Origin: Rhynchopus sp. YZ270_cl-10
Lineage: Eukaryota; Euglenozoa; Diplonemea; Diplonemida; Diplonemidae
NCBI GenBank assembly: GCA_964035575.1
Contig: OZ037895.1
Coordinates: 310,001-374,000 of the forward strand
Length of the DNA: 64,000 nt
Direction: 5' to 3'
Position 1 is the stretch's first letter, and the number at the start of each line of letters is the position of its first letter. The notes below the pieces were generated by a model. That model was not told where the DNA came from, did no database searches, and saw nothing but the letters and a program-made list of their open reading frames with translations. This document shows positions 11,401 through 20,533 of the stretch, piece after piece. The position numbers and the translations under genes are program-made.

Positions 11401-13147
11401 GACTCGAAGTGACCTGCCCAAGCACGTTCAGCCTGTTCTGGTTTGATATGACGCGCACGTTCGCAACAGCGTTTCTGTAGTTCTGTGCAGAAGCCTCCTC
11501 CCCGTCCGCCACAGCAGTGTTCTTCGCATCCTGGCCTGCCGTGAACGTCAGCGAGAAGGCCACAATCGCCACCAGCAGCAGCAACGACAGCGACAGACCC
11601 ATCGACGCAGCGCTCAACGGGATCTCGAAGCCCTTATCCCCGTTCGCAGGCAGGTCCACAGCCTCCTTCTTCTGCTTGTGGATCACGAACAGACACGCCG
11701 CCAACAGCACCACAGCAAGAAAGAACGCCACCACCACACCAGCTGTGAACTGCAGACCACTTGCCTCCAACTCCTCCACGCTTGCAGAGAACACCAGAGG
11801 CGGTGCCGGTGTTGCCACGTTCACTTGCGGGGCTGGTGTTCCGTCCACAGCAGACACACTCATCTCAAAGGCAGACACACCGGCAGCAGTCCCCACCAGC
11901 GGCACACCACCGTTCCGGAAGGCATCGTCAATCGCCTGCCAGTTCTGTGGCTCCACACTGTGCGCAGGAATGCTGATGAACTGCGACGTTCCGTCCACAA
12001 TCTGCGTCACAAGACTCAACTTTGGCGTCAGCAGAATAACCCCCGCAACACCGGCACCCTGGGCAGCATGCACAACCTCCGAAGACAGGCACGCTGCCGG
12101 GAACGCCAGCATCACAACCTTCCCACCCAGCCCTGCGTAGTCTGCAGGGGAGCATCCCGTCGACGAGCTCCCAACCACATACGCAACTGTGAGCTGTGTG
12201 GGCGGTGTGTGCTGTGTCCACAGCAGGGTTGCTGGCAGGCGCGGAAGCAGACTGTTCCCCCACAGACACGCACGCAGCGAGGGGTACGCCGTGTGTGTCA
12301 GCTGCATCGAACACTTGCTGCACAGCCTGTCCTCAGCAGCCTCCATGTGGTTGCACTTCCCGATGAGTCCGGGGTGTGGGCAGCTGTCGCTTACGGGTGG
12401 GGATGTTGGCGGCGGCACAACACCGAAGGGTGGGCACGTCAGTGTGAACTTCCCCTTCAGCGGCACACCTGCTGCGAGGGCGTTGAACACCAGTCCTCCG
12501 TGGTGTCTGCTTGTGGTCAGTGCAGGCAAGCCTTCACTCATCATGGATGGACCGATGAGCTTCATTGAGGTCTGCGCAAGGACTGTGGGTGCTGTGCCGA
12601 GCTCCATATTCATGATAATGCCGGCGGCAGCACCGAAGGCCCTTGCGTAGATAGCCTTCATGAAGAGCAGGCAGCCGCCTCTCCTTGTGAAGGCTATCTT
12701 GCCTGCAAAGGACTTGCGTGTCATCATGTAGTCGGTTGGTGTACACCCACCATGCGACGCTGGCGCCGCTGTGTCTCCCACCAACACAATGTCCATGACC
12801 TTGTCCAGAGCTGGGTGCCCCTTCGACAGATGCGACGACGGCACAAAGGGCTCAAACATCGACCCCGCCATGCAGATCTCCATCTTGTACGCCGCAGGCT
12901 CTGTCACTACAAGCTTCAGTGGACACTCTGCGTGACACGTGTCGCGGTGTGCCCAGTTCTTCTTACTGCACATACTGCTGAGGGCAGGTCCAGGGGGCAG
13001 CGTCAGGTCCCTGCCGACTGCCATATTGTACGCCTGGTCACCAAAGTCCACACCCGCCCTTGAGTAATAGCAAGCTCGTTGTGTAAGAATGCATTCTGGC
13101 TCCCCCGCAAATATGCAACTGGCAAGCACACCTGGCAGAGCCCACAT
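8465..13147 (-). CDS. multidomain membrane receptor with degenerate class III cyclase domain
   Basis: A 1,560-residue protein without visible introns. A hydrophobic start (MWALPGVLASCIFAG) looks like a signal peptide. Two protease-associated (PA)-like domains follow (about 115-190 and 310-400, with GKIAFTRRGGC and GGKVVMLAF). Membrane helices are predicted near 465-490, 515-535 and 1200-1225. Between the second and third lie a Cache-like sensor region (about 550-880) and a LamG-like domain (about 1010-1150, with WHSVTAVLDRKAGTCTTYING). The cytoplasmic part (about 1330-1530) keeps the cyclase fold landmarks SGDRFLCGYN and ARVGNMGCDDMKRFAYIT but lacks the first metal-binding FTD motif and the Asn/Arg transition-state pair, so it is probably a pseudo-cyclase or needs a partner. 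Family knowledge: trypanosomatid receptor cyclases have one large ectodomain and one membrane helix; two ectodomains with three helices is a different layout. An AG 33 nt before the ATG could be the trans-splice acceptor. Ligand unknown. Confidence 0.75.
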   Translation of the reverse strand: MWALPGVLASCIFAGEPECILTQRACYYSRAGVDFGDQAYNMAVGRDLTLPPGPALSSMCSKKNWAHRDTCHAECPLKLVVTEPAAYKMEICMAGSMFEPFVPSSHLSKGHPALDKVMDIVLVGDTAAPASHGGCTPTDYMMTRKSFAGKIAFTRRGGCLLFMKAIYARAFGAAAGIIMNMELGTAPTVLAQTSMKLIGPSMMSEGLPALTTSRHHGGLVFNALAAGVPLKGKFTLTCPPFGVVPPPTSPPVSDSCPHPGLIGKCNHMEAAEDRLCSKCSMQLTHTAYPSLRACLWGNSLLPRLPATLLWTQHTPPTQLTVAYVVGSSSTGCSPADYAGLGGKVVMLAFPAACLSSEVVHAAQGAGVAGVILLTPKLSLVTQIVDGTSQFISIPAHSVEPQNWQAIDDAFRNGGVPLVGTAAGVSAFEMSVSAVDGTPAPQVNVATPAPPLVFSASVEELEASGLQFTAGVVVAFFLAVVLLAACLFVIHKQKKEAVDLPANGDKGFEIPLSAASMGLSLSLLLLVAIVAFSLTFTAGQDAKNTAVADGEEASAQNYRNAVANVRVISNQNRLNVLGQVTSSLNNILNQGENMANSVTALYLNSDSTWNSLFSKYQEFISLVVNVPLWRPTVVTKRGFFFSLNSRTADINLNTGTMVAMTNNGYKAGRYTTYYHPVQQITVPIGFTHNEHDSMNWLRLGTEYGDAFAFTDSMPNGAMQYYLSRKTAIYADGQDGIYYHPLSVYTPLYNRHRQHLGYVQTDLKLSSIADAVKASTNSPALENMTTVIFESGTNDVISTTAYREAFPYLQFYIGSYAKGLQLYKLDEIPSVPLVALSHALRGRDEISEVVDQKKSFVPPVHKNEVLNLGVRAGVVRDSAQVAFKTEMRGLCAATGTCVGTDGTDSIMRFYGDNVLNVYKNNTIDSPDVAASRISAPGAPWASKYHQYNFVRPVAGTTGSTPAEQCVYKTTVMAGVPEKCSLKRQFLEESYTVHARFRPNADIDPLDNQQRLFGDTFGGPGLLRLHASGIMTVNVMTYGCKTEPLSMPMKGGVWHSVTAVLDRKAGTCTTYINGKHHSAGRISNPEGKGVYGDISGSLPYVVGQNFEGDMSSLTVWEMPLVPEEIATLHRTRGVLERHVPRKRWLTDVRRFVRNTTTSREINWRMGVMVPEEDVMRDIDANNAATLKNLDVQTENLNRKLQQKSYEVILIVVVLVLFSVLVFLLFNNALTQPFARVAVVMTEVAVMRIDEVPDLSSRLLEMNAIHRAMILMCRNLKEYRSYMPQSILAESSAEGETTDEQPVSCSVSHVSTKKSGSTKSRSRSARSPSSNIANEIGAKRGAMALSLTKKRVSFTLVNICDWHGRVSNLSEQRTIQLHSGILEKILGTFATTKGISEMFSGDRFLCGYNGAKQLGSHRMAACDAACRIAEAMRTEDLKISCAVASGDARVGNMGCDDMKRFAYITPVLTWCCALERYARAKNVAMMCDSWVAQDASAEYTLKLAGTVEFKKRTVKPIVLHELICKKAAAAEDEWMYQMDAADKADPYSKWNAFVEKVTAGDYDV

Positions 13148-13799
13148 CGCAAACCAGAAATGTAAATTTTAGAGATTTTCCTGAAGGATGTTTTTTGTTG
13201 GTATTCTCATGGTGAGAAAAGGTACAATTTTCGCTTTCTTTTTTTTGTGTTTTTCTTTGGCATCGTGAGCTTTCCTGAAATAAACATGAAACCTTTTTTA
13301 AAATCTCGTTGAGATACTCACCTCTAAAGAAAGAAAAATGGGCGTCCGGCAGGTGCAGGAACGCTCTACGGGTTGTAAATAGAAAATGAACAAATATAAA
13401 TAACGTTGGGGGAATGCGACAAGACAGCGGGTGACGCAGGGTTCACTACATGTCCCGCCACCCCCCCTTACAGTACACCGTGTCATAAGAGGCAACATTT
13501 TGCTTTTGCGCCAACAATCTCCCGCCTCGGTGGGTTCATTGCAACAATGTCGCCCTGAGAGGATACTTTATTTCTAGGACACACAGACAGCACACCTCAT
13601 CCGTCAGAGGGTGGCATATATGAAAGCAATACAACAAACCTCTCTGGCCTGACCCGCTTTTTTTGATGCAAAGTTGCAAATTTGCAACATGCCAATGGAA
13701 AAAAAAAAAGCACAAAAATAGACGAACAACGATGAGATCATCTTTTTAAAGGATAAACTATATTTTGGCACGAACTGCAGAACTGGGATGCAAAATAAA
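13148..13799. other. gene-free spacer
   Basis: Upstream of the receptor gene and downstream of LINE1. AT-rich with short homopolymers. I see no gene, hairpin family or transposon end in it. Confidence 0.5.
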
Positions 13800-13811
13800 A
13801 GAAAAGTTTAT

Positions 13812-13846
13812 AAGATGATCCTAAGCCTCTCGTGCTTAGTCACCTT
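13812..13846 (+). repeat. hairpin family A, copy 1 (reference; LINE1 3' UTR)
   Basis: AAGATGATC, then stem CTAAGC/GCTTAG around loop CTCTCGT, then TCACCTT. It is 11 bases beyond the LINE1 stop. In LINE1 sense it reads GGTGACTAAGC, loop ACGAGAG, GCTTAGG and then a T-rich tail. Confidence 0.85.
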
Positions 13847-13856
13847 ATCATATTCG

Positions 13857-16800
13857 TTATCGCATAGCTTCAGCTGCGCTGGCTTCTACAAGTTTGTTGT
13901 CAGGGATGATGTCATTTCCCCAGCCGGAGTTCGTAATTTTGGCACGTACGATGACGTGTTCGAGCATGTGCATAGTGTAGCGCGGGTACGTAAAAACTGG
14001 GCGACGGTCGTAGCCTATAAGTCCGGGTGCGCCAATGGACCGGAGGCCCCGTGAGGAGGAGATGGCAGATGCGGGAAATGGGTTTTGGATCCCAAGAGCT
14101 TTGCACAGGCGGTGAAGCTTGTTGAGCAATGTGCGCAAGGCAGAGGCCCGTTCTCTAATGTTAGAGGTTGGCCGGAGAACGTAGATCCTGTGGAAAATTT
14201 CCAAGTCAATGGCAAGTTCCACGCATGTCACAGGCAGGTTGGCGGTGCTCCATTTCAGGGAGGAGGCCCATTGGAGCATTCGCTTCAGTTCGTGGCGCTT
14301 CTGCTTGCATCTCGGATCATCGTCCTTCCCAAAGAAAGGGGCGAGCTGCCGGTAGATGGCCTCCTGGTATGGGGGCGCATCGAACACTTCAAAGTCCATA
14401 CGCCATGGGTGGCGTGCAGGCGCTGTGGTAGTCCGCGAGGACAGGTGATCATCTACTGCTGTGGTGACGTCCAGCAGGTATCTCTGCGTGTCAACGACGA
14501 CTTGCTTGGGCGTGTTCGTGGGAGCTATGCCATGCATAGCCAGGCAACTCGGGGTGTTCGGGCCGATCCTGTCGAGGAGAGGGCGGTGCGCTTCCTTCAC
14601 GTTAGCAGATACAGTGTGCGGGCAAGTCCACAGCAGGTGCTTCGCCAGCCCGGAGGTTGGTGTGAGACATAAGGGGCACTGATTCACTTCGAGGTGTATG
14701 CCACCTCTCTTTGTTGACTCGTATAGGCACAGCACCGTAGGATGCGCGTAGAGTATCCCATCGCAGATGATACGGCGGAGGCGGTAAGCTAGCAGGGGGT
14801 GGGACCACTGCAATTGGTCGTGCAGGTACGTGGTGTCGGCGAGGTTGACGCCGTGTTGAGCGCCGTCGTAAGTCGGTCTGTCCAAGGCAAGATCTGTGAA
14901 CTTCTGTCGTCGGACGATTTCGCGAATGGCGTGGTGTCGTTCACCTGGCGCGAGAAGACCTAGGGCGTGTGTCTTCTCTTCTTCCACGGGGGCGCTTGAC
15001 AGCTCCGTGACGGTTGTTAGGTCGTCACACCATCTCACGCCTGTCAGTATGCTAGTGGAGGTCATGTTGCCGACCGGCCCGTGGGGGCGGAAGTCCCAAC
15101 CTCCTCCTGCGTTGTACCTCTTGTGTATCGACAGGCATCGTTCTCTCAGTGTTGCATCAAATGCTATGTGGTCAAGCACAACGTTCATGGACCGGTTGCA
15201 TACGATGGCGGCCGGGTCAGTGCGATGGCTCTTCAACAGTACCGTGCGTATTGCGAGGCCTGCGCGCGTACCATAGTCACTGCCCCAGAGGCAGGTGTTG
15301 ACGGCGGTGGAGAGTTCCTTCAAGCTAGACTGCGAGGGCAGGGCGTACGGGACCTCATACAGCGCACCCGGGAGGATGCATTCTGACACAATTCTATACT
15401 TGTGGTAGAACGCCAGCGGCATACATCGTAGGCGTTGTAGGGCTGCGATGGCCTTGCGGACTCGATCAGGGGAGGAGCGTCGAGAGTGCTTCGAGCAGTA
15501 GAGGTAGACCCCTAGGATCTTGACCTTCACCAGTGTTTTGTATCTGTGTCCTGTGTTCGAGGCAAGAGTGCTGGTAAAGTTCTCACGTGATCCAAATGCT
15601 ACGGTTTTGGTGTCGTTAAGTTTCATGCCGGTGATGGCACAGAACCTCTCCACAATGCGCAGGCATGGCTCTAAGCTGTTCATCGACTTCCGTGACAGTA
15701 GGGTGATGTCGTCAGCGTACGCTCGTGAGCAGGAGTTCTTGCAGCTGTCCAGGTCCTTCAGCAGCACCGCGACCAGCGCATTAATCATTACGACGCTGAT
15801 GGGGCACCCTTGGAGGATGCCGTTCGTCACTCTAAACGAGGTACCTACGCCAAGTGGAAGCTGGAACCTACGTTGCAGTTGCTCGTACATGGTGCGGAGC
15901 GGCTGCAGAATGCGGGGGTGTAGCCCAAGTCGTGCTGCGAGCTCGAGGGTAAGCTTCTGGGGGACACGGTCAAAGCATTTAGCAAAGTCAAGTGCCAGAC
16001 CGTACAGCGGTTCTCCTCCAGACAGTGCGTCTTCCAGCTGTGTGCAGATGTCAAACAGAACGTTGTGGGCCCCGTGGCGAGGGCGGAAGCCGTGCTGGTC
16101 CTTATGTATCCAGGTTTCTTGCCACTTCTGGATGTTCCGAACGCGTGCAGAAGCCCATAGCCTATACACACTGCTCGTCACGGTGATCGGGCGGTGGTCC
16201 AGTGGGCCCTTTCCCTCTCCCTTGGGAGTGAGCGTCACAAGCGCAGTGAGCAACGCTTCAGGCCACGTGCCGGATTCTTCGATCTCATTGAACGTTTTGG
16301 CAAATGCGTTCAGCAGGACCATCGGAAGGCGTTTCAGCTCACCCATACGCCACCCATCGACACCACATGCGCCAGACTTCTTCTTACTCTGCAGAACGCG
16401 GTCCAGGTCTTCCCCAGTGAGAGGGAGCAGATCCATGTTGTGCTTCGTCACATGCTTCCCAAACACAGCGTCGAAATCAGCATATTCCGGCTCGGCACAC
16501 TCGCGGTAGAGCTGGAACACAGATTTCCACTCTTCCTGGAGGATGGCATCCATCTCTTGCGCGTTGGCCGTCAGGGTTCCGTCTCTTCTAGCCACAGCCA
16601 GCAGCTCGTCGGGTAGGGAGCCCCTGCAGAAGGCCGTGAGCTTTTTTCGGTCCACGTCAAAGTTGTGTACCGCCTTCAGCTTCTGTTGCTTTTCCCTGTA
16701 GGTCCTGGTGTCCCTACCCAGGTCACTCGCCAGAGACGCAGAGGTAGTGTGGAGGTCCTCTGCTAGCGTCAGCTGCTCTGCTATGCCCAGGGGAAGGTCG

Positions 16801-18209
16801 TCCACAGATAGGTCACGCACACGCAGCTCCTTGCATTTTCGGAGTGTCGATTCCCACAGGCGGCGAGTCTTGTGCTCCAGCACGGTGAACCCCCCATTCA
16901 CCAATCTTTTAAGTTGAATCTCGAGCTCGAGAGACATGTTAGCCAGGCGGGCCAACTCCACCTGTCGAGGGGGGGCAGCACCAGTCGAGTACTTCGTGGT
17001 CGGAGCTGCGATCGATTTCTGCACCGGCTGCCTCACCTCACCACGGCCACGGTGGCCACGATTCGTGGGGATGCCGTCGTCATTCGCACACAAAAGAAGA
17101 TACTCCTCACTGGCCTGCGACACCGCATTCCACATGTCATGTACGTCCAGACGTGTTTCAGCTTCGTGGAAGCCCTTCGCAGCCAGGAGAGCGGCGCATT
17201 GTGCTGATCTCTGCACACTCAGGTCAGGCTTCACCATCGACAGATCCTTCGGTACAACAAATCGGTAGACTAGTTGTGCGAATGCTGCAAGGGAGAGTTC
17301 CACAGTGACAGCGCTGTGCTGCGGTACTCCCACGTGGTGCGTCGTACACCTAGACAAGGCGGCGGCCGCCACCTCATTCAGCAATACGTGGTCAATCCGC
17401 GTACCATCTGAGTCGCGTCGCATAAAGGTTGGAGGAGGAGGGACACATCCAAGCCTTTGGGCCTGCACCACAGCAGCATCAGTCCACCCAGACTTCACCG
17501 CTTCCCGCAAGATGTACGACGTAGAGGCAGAGGTGTTCAGGTCACCGCACACAACCACCGGCACGTCCTTCCCTAGAGCATTAGGCATGGTGTTGAGGAC
17601 GCAGTGCAGAAGTTTCTCGCGATCCTTCTTCCTCCCTCCTTCAGAGCCTGAATGGGCGTACACGTTGAAGATGTATAGGAAGACACCACCCGCCCCCAGG
17701 GCCAAGCGCGTGAGCTGAATCCTGTCTTGGAACAAGTTGATGTCGGTCAACGTGTTGTCATGGAATGCGCTCGTGGGTCTGCGCACTAGTGTGGCTACAC
17801 CGCCCCTCTCCGCAATGGTGGGGTGACGTATACCTGCAAGCCTGTATCCAGGCTGCGGTCTGCCCCAAAGTGGCTTCCAGACAGGCGGGAGGTCGGCTTC
17901 CATCCTGCGGGCACCTTCTTCCGTCAGCTTCACTTCCTGCAGGCAGAGCACTGTGCTGTTCAACGCAAGCGTGCAGGCAGCGTGGTTGGCGTAGGAGGTG
18001 ACGTTGCAGGTGGTGACTGTGATGCAACCTTCGCTCGTAGGGGGAACGGCAGACACGGGTGGTCCTGTGCTGGCGGCAGCAGTGCGCTGTTTCTTCGCTG
18101 CTGGTGGGCCGGCTGTGCGGATGTTGTGCTGCGTGCTGGTCTTGCTTGAGGCTTTCTTGGGTCCAGGATGCGGGTGGATGTCTCCGTCGGAGAGGAGACA
18201 TTGTTGCAT
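13857..18209 (-). CDS. LINE1 ORF2: endonuclease-reverse transcriptase
   Basis: About 1,450 residues from the ATG at 18209; the frame is open upstream to a UGA at 18248-18246. The N-terminus (MQQCLLSDGDIHPHPGPKK) resembles a 2A peptide, although His replaces the usual Asn in NPGP. The apurinic-type endonuclease covers about 45-290: TTCN, LQEVKL, VYAHSG, CGDLNT, IDHVLLN and QHSAVTVEL hold the usual catalytic residues. The reverse transcriptase covers about 610-890 with LALDFAKCFDRVP, NGILQGCPIS and the AYADDITLL active site. A C-terminal CPLC...HLLWTC zinc knuckle follows near 1240. It would nick target DNA and copy the element RNA by target-primed reverse transcription. The last codons overlap the repeat shared with 61110-61185. 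Confidence 0.9.
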   Translation of the reverse strand: MQQCLLSDGDIHPHPGPKKASSKTSTQHNIRTAGPPAAKKQRTAAASTGPPVSAVPPTSEGCITVTTCNVTSYANHAACTLALNSTVLCLQEVKLTEEGARRMEADLPPVWKPLWGRPQPGYRLAGIRHPTIAERGGVATLVRRPTSAFHDNTLTDINLFQDRIQLTRLALGAGGVFLYIFNVYAHSGSEGGRKKDREKLLHCVLNTMPNALGKDVPVVVCGDLNTSASTSYILREAVKSGWTDAAVVQAQRLGCVPPPPTFMRRDSDGTRIDHVLLNEVAAAALSRCTTHHVGVPQHSAVTVELSLAAFAQLVYRFVVPKDLSMVKPDLSVQRSAQCAALLAAKGFHEAETRLDVHDMWNAVSQASEEYLLLCANDDGIPTNRGHRGRGEVRQPVQKSIAAPTTKYSTGAAPPRQVELARLANMSLELEIQLKRLVNGGFTVLEHKTRRLWESTLRKCKELRVRDLSVDDLPLGIAEQLTLAEDLHTTSASLASDLGRDTRTYREKQQKLKAVHNFDVDRKKLTAFCRGSLPDELLAVARRDGTLTANAQEMDAILQEEWKSVFQLYRECAEPEYADFDAVFGKHVTKHNMDLLPLTGEDLDRVLQSKKKSGACGVDGWRMGELKRLPMVLLNAFAKTFNEIEESGTWPEALLTALVTLTPKGEGKGPLDHRPITVTSSVYRLWASARVRNIQKWQETWIHKDQHGFRPRHGAHNVLFDICTQLEDALSGGEPLYGLALDFAKCFDRVPQKLTLELAARLGLHPRILQPLRTMYEQLQRRFQLPLGVGTSFRVTNGILQGCPISVVMINALVAVLLKDLDSCKNSCSRAYADDITLLSRKSMNSLEPCLRIVERFCAITGMKLNDTKTVAFGSRENFTSTLASNTGHRYKTLVKVKILGVYLYCSKHSRRSSPDRVRKAIAALQRLRCMPLAFYHKYRIVSECILPGALYEVPYALPSQSSLKELSTAVNTCLWGSDYGTRAGLAIRTVLLKSHRTDPAAIVCNRSMNVVLDHIAFDATLRERCLSIHKRYNAGGGWDFRPHGPVGNMTSTSILTGVRWCDDLTTVTELSSAPVEEEKTHALGLLAPGERHHAIREIVRRQKFTDLALDRPTYDGAQHGVNLADTTYLHDQLQWSHPLLAYRLRRIICDGILYAHPTVLCLYESTKRGGIHLEVNQCPLCLTPTSGLAKHLLWTCPHTVSANVKEAHRPLLDRIGPNTPSCLAMHGIAPTNTPKQVVVDTQRYLLDVTTAVDDHLSSRTTTAPARHPWRMDFEVFDAPPYQEAIYRQLAPFFGKDDDPRCKQKRHELKRMLQWASSLKWSTANLPVTCVELAIDLEIFHRIYVLRPTSNIRERASALRTLLNKLHRLCKALGIQNPFPASAISSSRGLRSIGAPGLIGYDRRPVFTYPRYTMHMLEHVIVRAKITNSGWGNDIIPDNKLVEASAAEAMR

Positions 18210-18245
18210 GGTGGTAGTCACATGCTTAACGAGCTTGGGGTCAAG

Positions 18246-20144
18246 TCACTGGCTGTTGCCGAAGCACGTGGCACAGATGAGCGCGTCGCAACCCGGGCAC
18301 TTGTTGGCGCCGTGGTTGTGCTTAATTTTAGTCGCACAACATGCGCAGGCGGCGTCCTTTGTCTGCACCACCACTGTGTGTGATTGGTTCCACGCATGCA
18401 CATGCACCTCCTCCTTATCACCCTCCTCAGATTCGGCATCAGGCAATTCCACATCCTCAGCCATCTCCTCTCTGGCCGGGGACCTGGAGAACATGTCTAT
18501 CGCCCTCTTGAAGAGGGAGCGGTCGTCGGCTGTTGCAGGTGTCGGTGCAGGCGCAGGCTGACCAGTCGCAGTACGCTTCACACCCCTGCTCGCATTGCTG
18601 GGGTCAGGGCTCAGCGCCGGGAAGTCCTCCATCGAGAGGGTCACCTTCTGCCGCTTCACTGCACCAACGTAGGTCTTGCCCTTGCTCTTCTTGTGGCGCA
18701 AGGCGTCCGTGGTGCACTCAGTGATATGGAGAGAGGACCTGTTACTCCTGCATAAGATCGGCCACTGGGGGGCAGACGCGCTCTCGACAATGAGGACCAG
18801 GGACCCCTTCGTGCGGTACGACTTGCGGGAGACACACTGCCACGACGACTGCAGCGAGCGCATCACATCATCCGCCTCTTCTGTGGGAGAGGCACCACGC
18901 ACTTCGTACAGCAACCCCGAGGTGTCGCGGGGCTCGCACGCCAAGTTGCCTGCTGCCGTCCGGTACCTCTCCAGGTCGTCACCGCTGCCCATGCGCAAAC
19001 CATACCGCTTGGCGGCCGAAACTACACCGTCGCTCTTCACCACCTCGTGCACCCGCAGGGCCTCCTTCAACGTCGCCTCGGTCTTGAGCCAGAGGATGGG
19101 CTCCTGGTATCCCCCTTTCACAAAGGAGATGGTCCGCCAGAACACCCCGTACCTCCCACTACTGCGCAGTAGCTCCATCTTCTTCGCCACCGGCACGCGT
19201 ACCGACGCCTCGGTCCTGTCACTGTAGGTTGTGACGTGGAAGACCCTGTTGTGTTGGGTCTTCACATCCAGCTGCAGTGTCGCTCTCTTCACCAGCTCAG
19301 CCATAGCTGGGGCGGCCGTCTTCAGGTCGTTCAGCAGCTTCTGCGTAACGGCGCTCAGGGCCGACTTCCGTACCACAGCCTGGATGACTGTGGTGGAGTC
19401 CTGTACCTCCACGGTGGCGAACTTCACCTTCGGCTTCACCTCGTCGGTGTACCACGTGTACACATCGCGGCACACCGTCACGCCGCCTTTGCTGAAGAGC
19501 ATCGGCAGCTTCTGCTCCTGCTCCGGGTTCGATGACAGTGGGCGGAATGATACCAGCCCAAATCCGCTGTTTTTGGCGAGCACTGATAGTCCCCTCAGAC
19601 GCTCAACCCATTCGTGCCGCCCGGCGTCGGAGGTGTCCTTCGGGATGAGGAGCACGCCACTCGCAGGTGGAGTAGGGTCTTCGAAGTCCTGCGCCGTCCT
19701 CACCGGGATGTCCCAGTCCTCTTGGCGTAGGAGGAGCGACTGCGTAGGAGCGTCCGCCGGTCTTTGCGCGTTGGTGGCATGGGGCGTGCCCTTCTTCGGC
19801 CCCTTCACGGTCTGCCAGCCGTTCTTCTTCTTCTTCTCCTTCTGTTGCATTTTCGCTTTGGGCGGTAAGGTAGGTGCGGCGGCCTCGTCCATGCCCTTGT
19901 CGTTGTCGTCGTCGTTGTTGTTGTTGCTGGTGCTGTTGCTGGTGATGTTCGTTGTAGGGGGCGGGGTTGGCGCCGGCTCCAACCTTGGCCGTTTGGCGGG
20001 GGCGGGGCCTGCGTCCTCGTCGTCAAAGGCGAGATCGAGGAGTAAACCCAAGATCTCGAGGAGCCTCTGGCGCACGAGAGGGGATTTTGCCTTAGCCTTA
20101 AGGGCTTTGGCCTTCTTCAGCAGCTCCTCGAAGCTTGAAGACAT
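18246..20144 (-). CDS. LINE1 ORF1: nucleic-acid-binding protein
   Basis: 632 residues beginning MSSSFEELLKKAKALKAKAK, a basic helical start. Next come a Pro/Ala/Asn/Asp/Lys-rich low-complexity stretch (about 55-115), a mixed alpha/beta core without a recognised fold (about 135-430), and an acidic segment. The C-terminus is a Cys/His cluster (CACCATK, HNHGANKCPGC, ICATC) that probably binds zinc, then UGA. It precedes ORF2 in the same frame with only that stop between them, so an ORF1-ORF2 fusion could be made by read-through. The role in RNA packaging is inferred from LINE ORF1 proteins in general. Confidence 0.75.
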   Translation of the reverse strand: MSSSFEELLKKAKALKAKAKSPLVRQRLLEILGLLLDLAFDDEDAGPAPAKRPRLEPAPTPPPTTNITSNSTSNNNNDDDNDKGMDEAAAPTLPPKAKMQQKEKKKKNGWQTVKGPKKGTPHATNAQRPADAPTQSLLLRQEDWDIPVRTAQDFEDPTPPASGVLLIPKDTSDAGRHEWVERLRGLSVLAKNSGFGLVSFRPLSSNPEQEQKLPMLFSKGGVTVCRDVYTWYTDEVKPKVKFATVEVQDSTTVIQAVVRKSALSAVTQKLLNDLKTAAPAMAELVKRATLQLDVKTQHNRVFHVTTYSDRTEASVRVPVAKKMELLRSSGRYGVFWRTISFVKGGYQEPILWLKTEATLKEALRVHEVVKSDGVVSAAKRYGLRMGSGDDLERYRTAAGNLACEPRDTSGLLYEVRGASPTEEADDVMRSLQSSWQCVSRKSYRTKGSLVLIVESASAPQWPILCRSNRSSLHITECTTDALRHKKSKGKTYVGAVKRQKVTLSMEDFPALSPDPSNASRGVKRTATGQPAPAPTPATADDRSLFKRAIDMFSRSPAREEMAEDVELPDAESEEGDKEEVHVHAWNQSHTVVVQTKDAACACCATKIKHNHGANKCPGCDALICATCFGNSQ

Positions 20145-20414
20145 TTTGTGATGCCGATATGTGTCGGGGGGGAAGAACTCCTAGTGACCCTTCACAAGCC
20201 GCACCACGTAGGGGGGGGTTGACAAACACCAAGGCGGCAGGGGGCGGGGGGAGGGGAAACCAAGGTGCCAGGGGTGGGGCGGGGGAGGGGGGGCAGGGGG
20301 AGTGATTGTCAGAGGGGGTTACGTAGCGAGACCAATGAAGTACAGAAATAAAATAAGACCAAGTGTACGAGACTGAAGCTCACATTTCGATCAGAAATTT
20401 TTTTTTTTTTGCAA
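20145..20414. other. G-rich 5' region of LINE1
   Basis: G-runs on the plus strand (GGGGGGG at several places), so C-rich in LINE1 sense. Likely 5' UTR or flank; the element's true 5' end could not be placed. Confidence 0.4.
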
Positions 20415-20465
20415 AAGATGAACTGATTATTCACTTTCGCGGTCAGCTTGATCACCATCGTTATC
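20415..20465 (+). repeat. hairpin family A, divergent extended copy
   Basis: AAGATGAA, then CTGA...TCAG in place of the usual stem, then CTTGATCACCATCGTTATC. The last part matches the extension seen at 13847 and 61141. Confidence 0.55.
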
Positions 20466-20490
20466 ATACTCAAGAAGCGAACATGGAGAA

Positions 20491-20533
20491 GAAAGTGCAA
20501 ACACCTCACCGTACATCGGCAGACGCAAGCACC
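20491..20533 (+). repeat. hairpin family D, copy
   Basis: GAAAGTGCAAACACCTCACC ... GACGCAAGCACC. Outer stem GTGC/GCAC. Confidence 0.65.

Larger units (their letters stand above)
13800..20340 (-). mobile_element. LINE1: APE-type non-LTR retrotransposon, apparently full length
   Basis: Two long undamaged ORFs (20144-18246 and 18209-13857) in one frame, with a G-rich 5' region to the right and a short 3' UTR to the left. The endonuclease is apurinic-type, as in the L1/Tad/ingi groups; no RNase H was recognised. The 3' UTR holds the family A hairpin at 13812-13846, and a relic of the same 3' end lies at 61110-61185. Both outer boundaries are approximate and no target duplication could be assigned. 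Intact ORFs suggest a young copy. Confidence 0.75.

Noticed and set aside
18246-18248. UGA reassigned to an amino acid in this genome
   Set aside because: The spliced PGK gene ends in UGA exactly at the expected protein end, so UGA works as a stop.
9233-20151. Long plus-strand open frames opposite the receptor and LINE1 ORFs
   Set aside because: They are antisense shadows of GC-rich minus-strand genes; their translations are compositionally odd and match no family.
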